Notes: generated from the sequence alone by a model not told the origin. A stretch of DNA of 64,000 nucleotides from Candidatus Endonucleibacter bathymodioli (GCA_030674915.1 JASXSV010000002.1:1-64000), one strand, 5' to 3'. Counted from the first letter of the stretch, positions 1 through 10,549 are shown. Numbers and translations are program-made.

Positions 1-3000
1 TGTATAAATTCATCACCTTTTGCGGGTACTGTAAACTCCTCCTTTTTATATTTATCACCTTGTGCAGGAACGGTCACAGTTCTCTCAATAGTTTTAGATC
101 CTTCTGCTTCTCTTCTTTCATATTTGGCATCCTGAGCTGGAACATTCTCTTTTACTACTGTTACCTTAGCACGCTCTCCTGGAATATACTTAACTGCATA
201 TGGATCATTCCTCTTCGACTTATTAGATCTCTTCTTAGGCCTTTTGGCTGTCTTCGTACTGCCACCTGACGAAGCTTTTGTACCTTTCTTTTTCCAGCTT
301 GCTTCTGAAGAGGCTGGTCCAGTAAGCAAACCAAAACTCTCAGATTCATCAACATTTGTTCTAGCCACATTAACAATATTATCTGCATTTTTCTCTATAT
401 TGTCAGCTTTAAGACTAGCTTCTTGGCTTTTTATTGTCTTAGCTTTGAGCACAATACTTTTACCGGAAATACTGGCAACCCTCCCTTGCTGACTGTTAGT
501 TTTGTCAGACTCCATCTGTAAATCAAGCTTAAAACCAGATTGGGTTCCGACTGAAACCTCAGCTTCCACTGAAGTTGACAGCGCATACGTTCTATCAATA
601 TCTTTAGCTTCAAGCATATTTATACTATTTTTTGCATCCAATGTGACAAAACCTGCATTTGAATCTGAGCTACTGGCACTTATATTAGTTCCTTCCAAAG
701 TAATATCATTCCCGGATTTGATGCTAATGTTACCTCCTGTGGAATTAAGACTTGCAACATTATTTGTCAACGCATAGTTATCAACCTTATCTAACTTGTT
801 AGTTGCAGATACCGAACCAAAATCCGCTGACACCTGAACACTTAATGATGTGTCTGTACTTAGTGAAGTGTAAGAGGATATATCTTTAGCTGATTCAAAT
901 GAAACATCACCCCCAGAATCAATATTAATATCTTTTTCCGCACTGAATGCAGTACCTACAAACTTCGCGTCACCGCTCGTAGTAATATTTATATTCCCAC
1001 CAGCCCCCAGAAAGCCGGTCTTGCTTGTTGATTCATATGTCCTATCTTTAGTTGTCGCAAGTGAGTTTTCACTAGAAACTTCAACATCAACAACCGATAC
1101 ACCAACGCCAACACCAGCTGTGGTTAGGGACTCAGCTGTATAAGATTCACTCGTTGATTCATAAGTATCATTAGCTGCCAAATAATTGATGGATCCTGCA
1201 TCAATGTTTATATCTCCTGCAGCATCTATATCAGTACCTAAAAAAGTAGCATCTTCAGTTATAGTGAAATTAACATTACCTCCTGCCGTGTAAGAAGAAG
1301 TCTTGGCAGTCTTTGATACCGTTTTTGAGTCTTCCTTACTGACTTTAACCTGCAGTCTCATTCCTACAGAGTTACCTGACGTTGCTCCACCCATAACTCC
1401 TGTAGCACCAACACTAGCTTCTGCGCTTGCATACGACTCAGCAGAAACACCTATTCTAGTCTCTACACTTGTGCTACTGGATGTGGACGTCTCAGTATCA
1501 AAAAGTTCTATCTCTGTGTATGATCTCGCGGAAGTGTTAATATCACCAGCCGCACTCAACTGCGAGCCTTGGTCAGTAATACCGTTTTTAGCCTTACGAG
1601 TAATACTACCTCCAGCTGAGATCATTGTCGCAACACCAGTAGTCCTATCATAAGTAGACGACTCAGTCGTTACTTTTACTCTCTGGCCTGCACCCACGCT
1701 TGCCGAAGCGTTCGCACTCGTCGAAGCACCAGCACCAGCAACACTACCACCACCTTTAACATCTGCTGATGCACTACTATCTGCAGATATATAAAAACCC
1801 ACAGAAGTTGTTGTTGAAGTACTCGTTTCACTGTAGCTATCTTCTGCCGCTAGTGAATAAAGATCTCCTCCAGCATCTATACTCACATCATTTGACGCTT
1901 CAATTTGTGCAGCTTGTAGTGTTATATCATTGTTCGATTTAATATTTATATTGTTACCACTTAGCTTACTTCCAACATGAGATATCCTGGATTTGGTTTT
2001 TTCCTTTACATTTACAGTCAAATAGTCAATAGTTAGATCTTTTTTTGACTCGGCACTAGCAGATGCACTTGCAGAAGCTGAAGTTGAATCCTGGTTTGAC
2101 GAAGTATCTGCGTTTGCAGTATTCTCAGTACTAGCCTTAACACTTAAGCCAAGCGTTGTGGTTGTGGTTTTAGTAGAGGAATAATCAGTATCTTTGCCCG
2201 CCTTAATACTAACCTCATCAGCTGTGATATTGATGTCTTCCGCGGCCGTTATATTAGAGCCAACTATACTAAGGTCACCACCTGCATTTAAATTAAGATT
2301 TCCACCAGATGTAATGCTGCTTGCTTGAGTTCTGGTAGAGTATTTATATTCTTCTTTTTTCACAGTCTGCATTACTGCAACACCACCAGATGCCGATGCT
2401 GATTCTGATGCCGATGCTGATGTACTGTTCTCACTACCGGAATCGTTACTCTTTGAAGAAGTAGTAACACTAGCATCGGAGTCTGATGTTGAATCTGACG
2501 ATAATATTTTCCCAAAAGTAACTGTTTCCGTAACTTGGTCGAACTCTTCATAATTGGTTCCATCAAGAATAGAAATATCAGTTCCTGCGTCTAAATCAAC
2601 AGTACCATCTGCTGTGATATCTGAACCCTTTACAGTAATTGCCTTACCTGCTTTTATACTAAGGTTTCCACCAATATTCATTTCAGACCCAACACTTGTC
2701 CCTTTTTTAGTTTTTGTAGTGGTTGTTTGTGTGCCATATATACCACCACCAACACCAATGCCAGACTTCTTCTCTTTTTTGTATGTTTCGACAATATCTG
2801 TAACATCTAAAATTTTAAAATCATTCCCAGCATCTATGCTTGCATTATTACCAATATTCAAATCAGTACCAGCTAATACAATATCATTCCCAGATGACAG
2901 TGATAGATTATTCCCAACATCCAATGATGATTTAATGTTTTTTGTTACAGTCTTATTGTTATTCACTCCTCCAGTTTTGGTAACTACTATCTGTGTGCCG

Positions 3001-6000
3001 AAGTTTATATCTCCACCAGAAGTTAGAGTGGCATTATTAGTAGCTTTTATATCAGAACTTAAAATACTTATATCTTTTTTAGCATCCAATACCAGATTAT
3101 CAGCAGATATTGATGATCCTTGACCTATAACTCCGTTTGACAGCCCTTCCTCTTCATACCTTTTAACAATAATATCACCGGTACGACTTTTCAAATTAAC
3201 ATTGCCACCCGTTATTGTAGCACTTGTATTAACTATATCATGCTCAGTCTCTATTGTTAGGTTTTCATTAGCTTTAATAGTTCCACCAGTGTTTTCAACA
3301 CTATCCAAATCAGCAACTATATTGTTTGCTGAAATAACTGTTCCAGAACCTATAAGACCTCGCGTTTTATTAGATATATATACCTTAGGTACTAAAACCG
3401 TCTCTCCATTTACTACGGTTGAAACAACCCACACAATATCTTCTGTTATTTCTGCCAGTTGATTAGCTGTTGGTTCTTTACCATACTCAAAACCAAGATT
3501 CTCTGCCTGTTCTGCGCCTTGCTCCATAAGTAGAGAAAACTGGTTTTCCCTGCTATACCCAGGAAAAACCACATTTGATCCTGTCAAATGAATTAACTGC
3601 TGCTCAACTAAATATTGTTCATAGTTAGCATCCCCTAATCTCCGAAGTTTCTTATCTATACTATAACCATATCTATCTTCGAACTCTCTTGTTGATAAAG
3701 AACTGTTCTGAGCAGAATATAGTGGATTTGTTTCTACAAGATATTCTGAAGATGGAGACGATGAGTAAACAAATAATCCATTCGGGTTTGAAGGTAGCAA
3801 TGAACTTAAACTTGGTATATTTAAATCAACCACATTATTAACGCCTACATCCGACTTCGCTGGCTGATCATCTAGTCTATTATCATCTAAACCCCTAGGT
3901 TGCTCGCTTGCAGTTGCCCCTTCATTAACCAAAGAAAACCCTGAAGCAGTAAGTGTGTCAGCATAAATACCTGACTGCAACTTCCGAGTAACCACCCTGC
4001 TCTGAATAGAAGTATCATGATACTTACGAGTTTCAGTATAAAGTGCTTTATTAGTAAACGTACCACTACTATCGCTAGAAATTTGAAGATTATTGGTTGC
4101 AGAGATAATAGAACTAATATTCTCAGCCGAATTAAAACCTCTGATATTAATATTGGTCGCCGAAATCACAGGATAAAAAATTGGCACTACCGAAAATGTA
4201 TCAGTTTCTGTATACTTAGATCCGTAAACACGTGTATCTTTACAGAAACCGGGAAGCGCTATGCCTAGAAAGCATTCATCCTCACCACTGATGAGATATC
4301 TTCCAGTACGAACTCTGCTAGTCGAAATTACTGCTCTTAGAGGATTGTTATTATGGAATTCTGAAGCATCAATATCGATACTTCCAGAGGCATTGACCTT
4401 ACTGTTATTTACAAATTTACTAGTTTTTATAGACATATTTCCATTTGAGTGAATATCACCTTCAAATGAGGATGTACCATTTGAATAATTGTTAATTTTA
4501 TTACTGACATCCAAGTTAAGATTTAACGCAGAATAAATTAGACCTCTGTTATGCAGCTCATCACCAGATATATTTAAATTATTTAGCGATGAAGCAGCAC
4601 CATTTTTGGTGTTCTCCATATTACCAGCGTTCAAAGAAAGATTAAAACCGGAATGAATTAGTCCATTATTATACAGATAGTTTTCAACAGATATATTGGC
4701 ATCACCAGCTCCAGAAATGCCACCTAAAATTCTAGATGTACTATTATGCAGTTTCATATTGGATAAGCTTGCTGTTATATCTGAAGCGGAAGTGATTGAT
4801 GAATTATCGCGCAGATCTAAAGATAAAGCATCAATATTAATACGACTCCCTATTAATTTTGCATTATCCAAGATATTCACTTTAAGCAGACCACTACCAC
4901 CATCAGTAATAGTAATAGTACTATCAGACTGGATAGTATCTGAGTTGCTCAAGGTATTCGTTGCAGTTATCAAGGCATCACCTGCTGAGTGTATCAACCC
5001 TGCATTTTGAATACTATTATGCGTTAATGTAAGACCTCCATCTGCAGTTAACTTCGCTCCATCATTTACTACCAATACATTGGACTTAGCAGTAATACTC
5101 TTACTAGATTTCAACAAATTAAGACTTAACGATCCAGTTAGGTCAATATACACATCACCTATCACCTTAACATCACCCACCAGAACTGCATTGTTACCAA
5201 ACACTTTTAAATCTGACAAAGACAATATTTCTCCGCTGCTATTAATAACATTAGAGTCAATTTTCATAATGCCCGTCGACTGGATCTTATAAGTATTATT
5301 GAAATTATTTGATTTTATATTGATACCACCATATTCAGTGTTGATGATGCCATCGTTACCAAACCCATTATAAGATTCAATATTGATATCGCCATTAATG
5401 CTTTTTAGATAATTATTATCTTTACCGGACAAGTTTATATTTTTAGATAAGCTTTTTAGAACTATATCTCTTTCAGACTCTATATTAGAATCAGTGATAT
5501 TTATATCACCAGACTCAGAAATAATAGTTGCCGAATCAGCTATCACCTTTATATTATTAGCACTTATATCACTACTGCTTTTAAAACTCAGTTCCCCGCC
5601 TGTAACTTTCCAAATAGAGTTAGATGTAGTTATATCAGCAGCCGCATCAATTTTTACTGACCCACCGTTAGCAATTCTTTGCTTTTGACTCGCATTAGCA
5701 TCTGTTAACTTATTTGCTTTTATATCAATACTAGATCCTGCATAAATCGTCGAATTACTTAGTACTACGTTACTACTCTCAGCGTCTATTACGATGTCAT
5801 TTTCTGCTGAAATAATGGAACTTTCATCATCAAAATTTATCTCACCAACATTGTCCTCAGCAACAATATGGAAGTCTTTAGCACTTGTTATTTTTGACTT
5901 TATTTCGATTCTACCGTCGGATGTAATTACAAAATCGTCTGCGCTTGATGCCGCATTACCCAGCATCTTAACACCAACTCCATCTTCCGTTGCCTTAAAC

Positions 6001-6803
6001 GTTATTTTCCCTGCATACATACCTCCAAATACTGTTGAGTCGATTCCATATCCAGATGCATTTGAACCACCATTGCTCTCTACAACTTCCCCTGTTTCAT
6101 AGTTCCACTTATTAGTTCCTGATGTAAGTTGAAGTTCCCCATTTGCCTTTTCACCATCACCTTCATCAGGTTTATTCATAACTATAGGCCCATCAACAAC
6201 TATTTTCCTAGCAACAATATTAAACTTTTCTTGATTTGTTAGATCTGCACCTTTTCTCCCAATTCTAACAGATCCGCTTTGAACATCAAATCCATTCAGG
6301 GCGCCAGTACCATCAATCATTGGATTACCCGTGGTTAAACTAACTTTACTTGTATTGATAAATCCACAACCATTACAGGTAATGCCATTAGGGTTTGCTA
6401 TAATTACATCCGCTTGTTTCCCTACAACTTCTGTGTATCCAGCTAGCTCGCTTGGGTTAGAAGTAATCACCTCATTTATAATAATATCTGCTTGTTTGTT
6501 AGAATATTGGTTTGCTGATACAGAGCCCGCTAATTGTGAATCATGATGTAATCCAGAGGCTGTTGTATTATTCAACACTACGCCTTTGCTAGTGACATTA
6601 TAATCATTAAATTTATTATGTGATATCCCTTGAGAGTTTGCAGTAGATATTTCAACAATTGTAGTACCATTGTTACTCTGATAAACATTTGTCTTAGAGT
6701 CTGCAGAAACAACACTACCATAGACAAGCGCTACTTGCTGCGTAAAGAGAAATGTATACAGCATTACATATGCAGTTGCTTTTCTGGCGTTTACAGAAAA
6801 CAT
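1..6803 (-). CDS. Filamentous-haemagglutinin-like TpsA exoprotein (partial, 3' end outside window)
   Basis: A reading frame starts at ATG 6803-6801 behind a GAGGT-type ribosome site and, where I translated it (the first ~150 codons, a central part and the last ~120 codons), stays open to the window edge, giving at least 2267 residues. Residues 1-30 are an export signal (MFSVNARKATAYVMLYTFLF...). The TPS secretion domain follows, with the diagnostic ANPNGITCNGCGFINT near residue 145. The rest is a long run of haemagglutinin-type beta-helix repeats (GDINI, DAGS, NINI and DQGSQLSAAGDI patterns) with Ser/Thr-rich stretches. Residues about 2184-2198 form a strongly basic patch (KTAKRPKKRSNKSKR), followed by VPAQ/VPAK repeats up to the edge. 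The TpsB partner lies immediately upstream on the same strand. The likely role is a secreted or surface adhesin or effector. The family is certain from the TPS domain; the host target is unknown. Confidence 0.93.
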   Translation of the reverse strand, partial: MFSVNARKATAYVMLYTFLFTQQVALVYGSVVSADSKTNVYQSNNGTTIVEISTANSQGISHNKFNDYNVTSKGVVLNNTTASGLHHDSQLAGSVSANQYSNKQADIIINEVITSNPSELAGYTEVVGKQADVIIANPNGITCNGCGFINTSKVSLTTGNPMIDGTGALNGFDVQSGSVRIGRKGADLTNQEKFNIVARKIVVDGPIVMNKPDEGDGEKANGELQLTSGTNKWNYETGEVVESNGGSNASGYGIDSTVFGGMYAGKITFKATEDGVGVKMLGNAASSADDFVITSDGRIEIKSKITSAKDFHIVAEDNVGEINFDDESSIISAENDIVIDAESSNVVLSNSTIYAGSSIDIKANKLTDANASQKQRIANGGSVKIDAAADITTSNSIWKVTGGELSFKSSSDISANNIKVIADSATIISESGDINITDSNIESERDIVLKSLSKNINLSGKDNNYLKSINGDINIESYNGFGNDGIINTEYGGINIKSNNFNNTYKIQSTGIMKIDSNVINSSGEILSLSDLKVFGNNAVLVGDVKVIGDVYIDLTGSLSLNLLKSSKSITAKSNVLVVNDGAKLTADGGLTLTHNSIQNAGLIHSAGDALITATNTLSNSDTIQSDSTITITDGGSGLLKVNILDNAKLIGSRINIDALSLDLRDNSSITSASDITASLSNMKLHNSTSRILGGISGAGDANISVENYLYNNGLIHSGFNLSLNAGNMENTKNGAASSLNNLNISGDELHNRGLIYSALNLNLDVSNKINNYSNGTSSFEGDIHSNGNMSIKTSKFVNNSKVNASGSIDIDASEFHNNNPLRAVISTSRVRTGRYLISGEDECFLGIALPGFCKDTRVYGSKYTETDTFSVVPIFYPVISATNINIRGFNSAENISSIISATNNLQISSDSSGTFTNKALYTETRKYHDTSIQSRVVTRKLQSGIYADTLTASGFSLVNEGATASEQPRGLDDNRLDDQPAKSDVGVNNVVDLNIPSLSSLLPSNPNGLFVYSSSPSSEYLVETNPLYSAQNSSLSTREFEDRYGYSIDKKLRRLGDANYEQYLVEQQLIHLTGSNVVFPGYSRENQFSLLMEQGAEQAENLGFEYGKEPTANQLAEITEDIVWVVSTVVNGETVLVPKVYISNKTRGLIGSGTVISANNIVADLDSVENTGGTIKANENLTIETEHDIVNTSATITGGNVNLKSRTGDIIVKRYEEEGLSNGVIGQGSSISADNLVLDAKKDISILSSDIKATNNATLTSGGDINFGTQIVVTKTGGVNNNKTVTKNIKSSLDVGNNLSLSSGNDIVLAGTDLNIGNNASIDAGNDFKILDVTDIVETYKKEKKSGIGVGGGIYGTQTTTTKTKKGTSVGSEMNIGGNLSIKAGKAITVKGSDITADGTVDLDAGTDISILDGTNYEEFDQVTETVTFGKILSSDSTSDSDASVTTSSKSNDSGSENSTSASASESASASGGVAVMQTVKKEEYKYSTRTQASSITSGGNLNLNAGGDLSIVGSNITAAEDINITADEVSIKAGKDTDYSSTKTTTTTLGLSVKASTENTANADTSSNQDSTSASASASASAESKKDLTIDYLTVNVKEKTKSRISHVGSKLSGNNINIKSNNDITLQAAQIEASNDVSIDAGGDLYSLAAEDSYSETSTSTTTSVGFYISADSSASADVKGGGSVAGAGASTSANASASVGAGQRVKVTTESSTYDRTTGVATMISAGGSITRKAKNGITDQGSQLSAAGDINTSARSYTEIELFDTETSTSSSTSVETRIGVSAESYASAEASVGATGVMGGATSGNSVGMRLQVKVSKEDSKTVSKTAKTSSYTAGGNVNFTITEDATFLGTDIDAAGDINIDAGSINYLAANDTYESTSESYTAESLTTAGVGVGVSVVDVEVSSENSLATTKDRTYESTSKTGFLGAGGNINITTSGDAKFVGTAFSAEKDINIDSGGDVSFESAKDISSYTSLSTDTSLSVQVSADFGSVSATNKLDKVDNYALTNNVASLNSTGGNISIKSGNDITLEGTNISASSSDSNAGFVTLDAKNSINMLEAKDIDRTYALSTSVEAEVSVGTQSGFKLDLQMESDKTNSQQGRVASISGKSIVLKAKTIKSQEASLKADNIEKNADNIVNVARTNVDESESFGLLTGPASSEASWKKKGTKASSGGSTKTAKRPKKRSNKSKRNDPYAVKYIPGERAKVTVVKENVPAQDAKYERREAEGSKTIERTVTVPAQGDKYKKEEFTVPAKGDEFI

Positions 6804-6921
6804 GGTGTTCCATACCTCAATTATAATATTTATCTGACTACATCTTAATTTTTCTTGTGTGATAAAACCCTATATTTGGCGTCAGTTTTCATACAACAAA
6901 AAACAGACTATCATTTACTAT

Positions 6922-8709
6922 TTAAATATTAATGTTCAATCTCCACCAAAACTGCCCACTCTCCCTGGACATAGATTCTGGCTTATCCAGTGCAAAGTCA
7001 TAGGAAAAAGTAGCTGTCACCTTCTTCCAGAAAATAGTTAAACCTATAGTTCCGCCTGACAAGGATCCATCAGACCCACTACCTTCATCATATCTATTCT
7101 TTACCCATCCAAAATCATACCCAGCATTAATGCTTGCACTTATTCCTGCTGAGTTGGAGCCAATTATATTACGCAACGATATCTCATTCTTAATATAACC
7201 CCCGTCATCTCCAGATAACGAATTATCGTTATATCCGTGAACGCTAGACTTAGAGCCAATTGACATCCTTTGAGAAGATGGCAAATTAGTAAGTGCATAT
7301 TGAGCACTAATACTACTCGTCAAAGTTAAGTTATCTGACAACCACGAAAGTGGTTGTGTATAAGACATATCCATCACTATTTTCTTGAATAAGGGAACCG
7401 GATGACTCTCATGTGAGTTATCTGGGTTTCCCTCTGCCCCGAATAGTGGCACACCTATCGAATAATTTAGAGATAATGACCATGGATTATCAAATATCTT
7501 ACTGCTAACAGAACTACCAAAAGTCATATTTGCAGTATCTTTACTGCTTACATCAAGTCTAAGATCATTTAAGTAATTTATACCCCTATTATAATTTAAC
7601 TTTACATAAGAGTTTGTAATCGTATCCGTATTCCTAAACATCACCCTATCGATAGTTCCACTTATACTATCAGTAGAACCAGTGCTTATAAGTTCAGCTC
7701 CAGATGGTGCATTGAGTTTACTTTCATACGTTGATCTTGAGTAGCTGAGCGTGTGTGTGAAGAACCCTACTGGAATCATTAATGCAATAGAGTCACTCAT
7801 AGATTTACCAGGAAGATTTACTCGCAGATCTTGGACAGACTGGCGATGTGTGAATGTTAGAGTATCATTTAATCCTATAAAGTTATCTCCTGTTATTGTT
7901 ACTGCCGCTTGTATTTGACCTGTTGTTTCTGAACCGTGATTATCAAGTGATGCATTAAAATGTACAGGGAGACTTGTCTCATTTCTGACAATAACAATGC
8001 TGTCTCCTGCCTTCTCACCAGGAACTATCTCCATTGTCGCTTTGTTAGATCTTTGCTTGTTGGCCTGAGAGATACCTTGTTCTATTTTTACAAGATCTAA
8101 TAGTTCCCCTTTCATAAATGGAAACAGCGTCGGCAAATAAAGACTTCCCTCATCATCATCTTCCAAAATTATATCTGCTACAATCCCTTTTTGTATTCGC
8201 ATCCTAAGTATTCCTGAAGTCAAGTCTTGAGCCTCTAGATACACCCTTGTTGTAGAATAACCTTCACTGATAAGCCAATTAACTAGCGTAGACATAGCTG
8301 ACTCGATATCAGATGCCGTCAAACATTTATTACTATACTCAGCCTCAATACTTTCCTTGACCTCCACAGAAAGTATATCCCCTCCCTCAAACTTAATTGC
8401 ATTGACACTTATACAACCATCATTGCTGTTTGACTTCTTTTTCTCTTTTTGAGGGGCTTTAGTTTTCTTATCAGTAGATTTATGGAGGCTTTCTTTATTC
8501 CCAATCCCTTGATCAATATCTTCTTTTGCTTGATCGTCAAGGGCCTTGTGGGTGTTAGTTATTTTCTCCTTATACCATTGATAATCCCCAGGAGAAAGAT
8601 CTTGAGGTGTGATAGCATAGGCCTGATGGAAATAAGATAAAGTTGAAAAAATTATCACTTTCCCCCACGATATATTTTTTCTTATAATAGAAGAGTTCAT
8701 AATTGTCAT
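6922..8709 (-). CDS. TpsB/FhaC-type two-partner secretion transporter
   Basis: A 595-residue outer-membrane transporter that would export the adjacent TpsA protein. It has an N-terminal signal sequence ending near SYFHQAYA, then a Lys-rich linker (about residues 55-95). Next come POTRA domains (about 95-240, including GYSTTRVYLEAQDL) and a 16-strand-type beta-barrel ending in an aromatic-rich last strand (FWWRLNINI). The conserved loop-6 segment is readable as SVHGYNDNSLSGDDGGY; the usual motif is VRGF/Y, so the conserved Arg is His here. The length matches FhaC/ShlB (550-600). The gap to tpsA is 118 bp, so the two genes probably form one operon. An alternative start is Met4. Confidence 0.93.
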   Translation of the reverse strand: MTIMNSSIIRKNISWGKVIIFSTLSYFHQAYAITPQDLSPGDYQWYKEKITNTHKALDDQAKEDIDQGIGNKESLHKSTDKKTKAPQKEKKKSNSNDGCISVNAIKFEGGDILSVEVKESIEAEYSNKCLTASDIESAMSTLVNWLISEGYSTTRVYLEAQDLTSGILRMRIQKGIVADIILEDDDEGSLYLPTLFPFMKGELLDLVKIEQGISQANKQRSNKATMEIVPGEKAGDSIVIVRNETSLPVHFNASLDNHGSETTGQIQAAVTITGDNFIGLNDTLTFTHRQSVQDLRVNLPGKSMSDSIALMIPVGFFTHTLSYSRSTYESKLNAPSGAELISTGSTDSISGTIDRVMFRNTDTITNSYVKLNYNRGINYLNDLRLDVSSKDTANMTFGSSVSSKIFDNPWSLSLNYSIGVPLFGAEGNPDNSHESHPVPLFKKIVMDMSYTQPLSWLSDNLTLTSSISAQYALTNLPSSQRMSIGSKSSVHGYNDNSLSGDDGGYIKNEISLRNIIGSNSAGISASINAGYDFGWVKNRYDEGSGSDGSLSGGTIGLTIFWKKVTATFSYDFALDKPESMSRESGQFWWRLNINI

Positions 8710-9368
8710 AAACCATTATTTTAACGTTTAATATTTATCAGACGCTTACAACAACCATGCATTCCTGATTGAGTTTGACTCAAACATCTACAGCTCATTA
8801 ACGTGACTTATATTGCTAGAGTGTAATATTGCGCTATTATTCCTATTGATAATTTTAGTATAGCACTATTTATCACAGTGCATAAAATACAGCACAAAAA
8901 CTAGCAGCCTCTTAATAATCAATTTATTCCTGACATAAAATCCATGGCTTTTTTACAAATAATCATCTAAAAGCTTTATGCCTGTCTGACAATATACAAA
9001 AATAGTGCAAGCCTTACACAACGTTTCATTCCAATATTCTTAGCTCAACAGCACATCGTGCATTAATAATAATATAGTTACACTTTATTTATATCATCAG
9101 GATTTAGTCACTCATGAAACGAGCTAAATTATTTATTATATATCTACCTTGTGTTTTAATTTCTATAGAAATATTATAGTTCAGAGTATTTTAATAAGGA
9201 GTAGCATTGTTAACTGCAAAAAACTTTAATGCATTCTAATGTACTTTCAAAAACTGGAGTTGGGTATTTTTGTTCACGAGTGGTGTTTGAGTGCTGCCGC
9301 CTTTGGTATCTCCAAATGCATTTTAATACCTGTTCCGAATCCTCAAGTGTCAGTTTGTTAAGAATAAC
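8710..9368. other. AT-rich spacer upstream of the tps operon
   Basis: About 660 bp with no credible gene on either strand; the longest frames are about 20 codons. It must contain the promoter of the tpsB-tpsA operon and the 3' end of the FimV-like transcript. I could not single out a convincing -35/-10 pair or operator. Confidence 0.6.
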
Positions 9369-10475
9369 TTAAAGGAGTTTTCCTTTGAAAATTCCCTGAG
9401 CATGATACTGTATAGAATTATTTTTATTTAAACCCATGGTTGCAATAGTGTTATAATTGAGCTTTTGATTATTAATAAAGTGAGTTTTATTATTTCTTAT
9501 ATGCTTATGTGTATGCCCAGTATTTAAAGAAGAATTATATCTTAGTGTTTTGGTATACGGGGTGAAATCGGCAACTGGGAAAAACTTTACAGTATTCCAA
9601 TTTGTTTTTAAATCATTAGAGTTTGTATCTTTTCTCACAATTGTTTTTTGGGTATTGTTGTTTTCTGTATTATCAACAGCATTTGAATTACCCACCAAAA
9701 GGGACTGAGTTATAGAAAGATTGTTATTACCAACGGAGGTATCTGGTAGATTCAAGATTGTGGCTATTTTTAGTTTATTAATATCATTATTAGGAAATAC
9801 ACCCTTATTAATTTCTATCAAAAAGTTCATCAGCTCTTCCCATGATTTTATATTGGGGTATTTTGATAGTAGTTTCATGGAAATATGACTTAAAGAATCC
9901 CCTGGAAGTACCTTGTAACTAGTAACTCCTTTGCTATCATTTATTACTATGTCATTATTCTTTTGTTTTGATTTGTTTGGTATGTTATGAGTATGGTTAT
10001 TATCGGTCTGTGCTATTTGTATTTGTGTATTTACGTTTTTCATCATCCTATTTTTAGCAACAGTGATTTTACCTTTGGCATCCCCCATTTGAGGTAATAC
10101 AAAGCTGTACTTACCAAAGTATTTTTCTTTTGATGTTAACATCATGACTAGCAAGTTAATATTTCTAACATACATGGGCTGACTACCTTTAATCTTGATA
10201 ATATTGTCACCTTGATGGTTTTTCTCAATGGAAGCTTTTAAGTCCGCAATATAGTAGCTCCTAGCCATACGGTTGCGCATAAAATCAATTTTTGAAGCAA
10301 TACTTACAATCAATGGTCCTGTTTCGTTAACACTCTCTTTTGATATAGTAATATTGGCTTCAAATGGTTCGTCTGAAGAGGATAGTATGTTCATCATTCC
10401 AATTTCAGTAGCATAAGACACAGAAATAAAACCTAAGCTTATCAGTAGTGATAATATTTTTAGTCCAACTTTCAT
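9369..10475 (-). CDS. FimV-like LysM protein, shortened
   Basis: 368 residues. Residues 1-22 are a signal peptide ending at SVSYA. Residues 23-140 resemble the FimV N-terminal domain: the start TEIGMMNILSSSDEPFEANI parallels the LGDI.V.S.LGEPL.AEI pattern. A LysM-type peptidoglycan-binding domain lies at about residues 183-245 (SYKVLPGDSLSHISMKL). The C-terminal 120 residues are Asn/Thr/His-rich and low in complexity. Classical FimV proteins are 700-950 residues with a TM segment and TPR-type C-terminal domain, none of which is visible here. This is either a truncated FimV or a paralogue that keeps only the periplasmic part. An AAGGATGGAG ribosome site precedes the ATG. A 7-bp tandem repeat lies 25 bp upstream of the start codon. 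Confidence 0.72.
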   Translation of the reverse strand: MKVGLKILSLLISLGFISVSYATEIGMMNILSSSDEPFEANITISKESVNETGPLIVSIASKIDFMRNRMARSYYIADLKASIEKNHQGDNIIKIKGSQPMYVRNINLLVMMLTSKEKYFGKYSFVLPQMGDAKGKITVAKNRMMKNVNTQIQIAQTDNNHTHNIPNKSKQKNNDIVINDSKGVTSYKVLPGDSLSHISMKLLSKYPNIKSWEELMNFLIEINKGVFPNNDINKLKIATILNLPDTSVGNNNLSITQSLLVGNSNAVDNTENNNTQKTIVRKDTNSNDLKTNWNTVKFFPVADFTPYTKTLRYNSSLNTGHTHKHIRNNKTHFINNQKLNYNTIATMGLNKNNSIQYHAQGIFKGKLL

Positions 10476-10500
10476 ATTGCTCCATCCTTCTTTCTTATAT

Positions 10501-10549
10501 CTTATGTCTTATGTCTTATGTCTTATGTCTTATGTCTTATGTCTTATGT
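10501..10549. repeat. Seven tandem copies of CTTATGT
   Basis: Seven exact heptamers, preceded by one imperfect unit (cttatat), end about 25 bp upstream of the FimV-like start codon, in its promoter or 5' leader. Changes in copy number would change promoter spacing or leader length. Confidence 0.95.

Noticed and set aside
2554..3123. A 189-codon plus-strand frame, and several others between 60 and 6548
   Set aside because: They are antisense to the tpsA reading frame, have compositions typical of reverse-frame shadows (Ile/Ser/Pro/Val-rich) and match no family.
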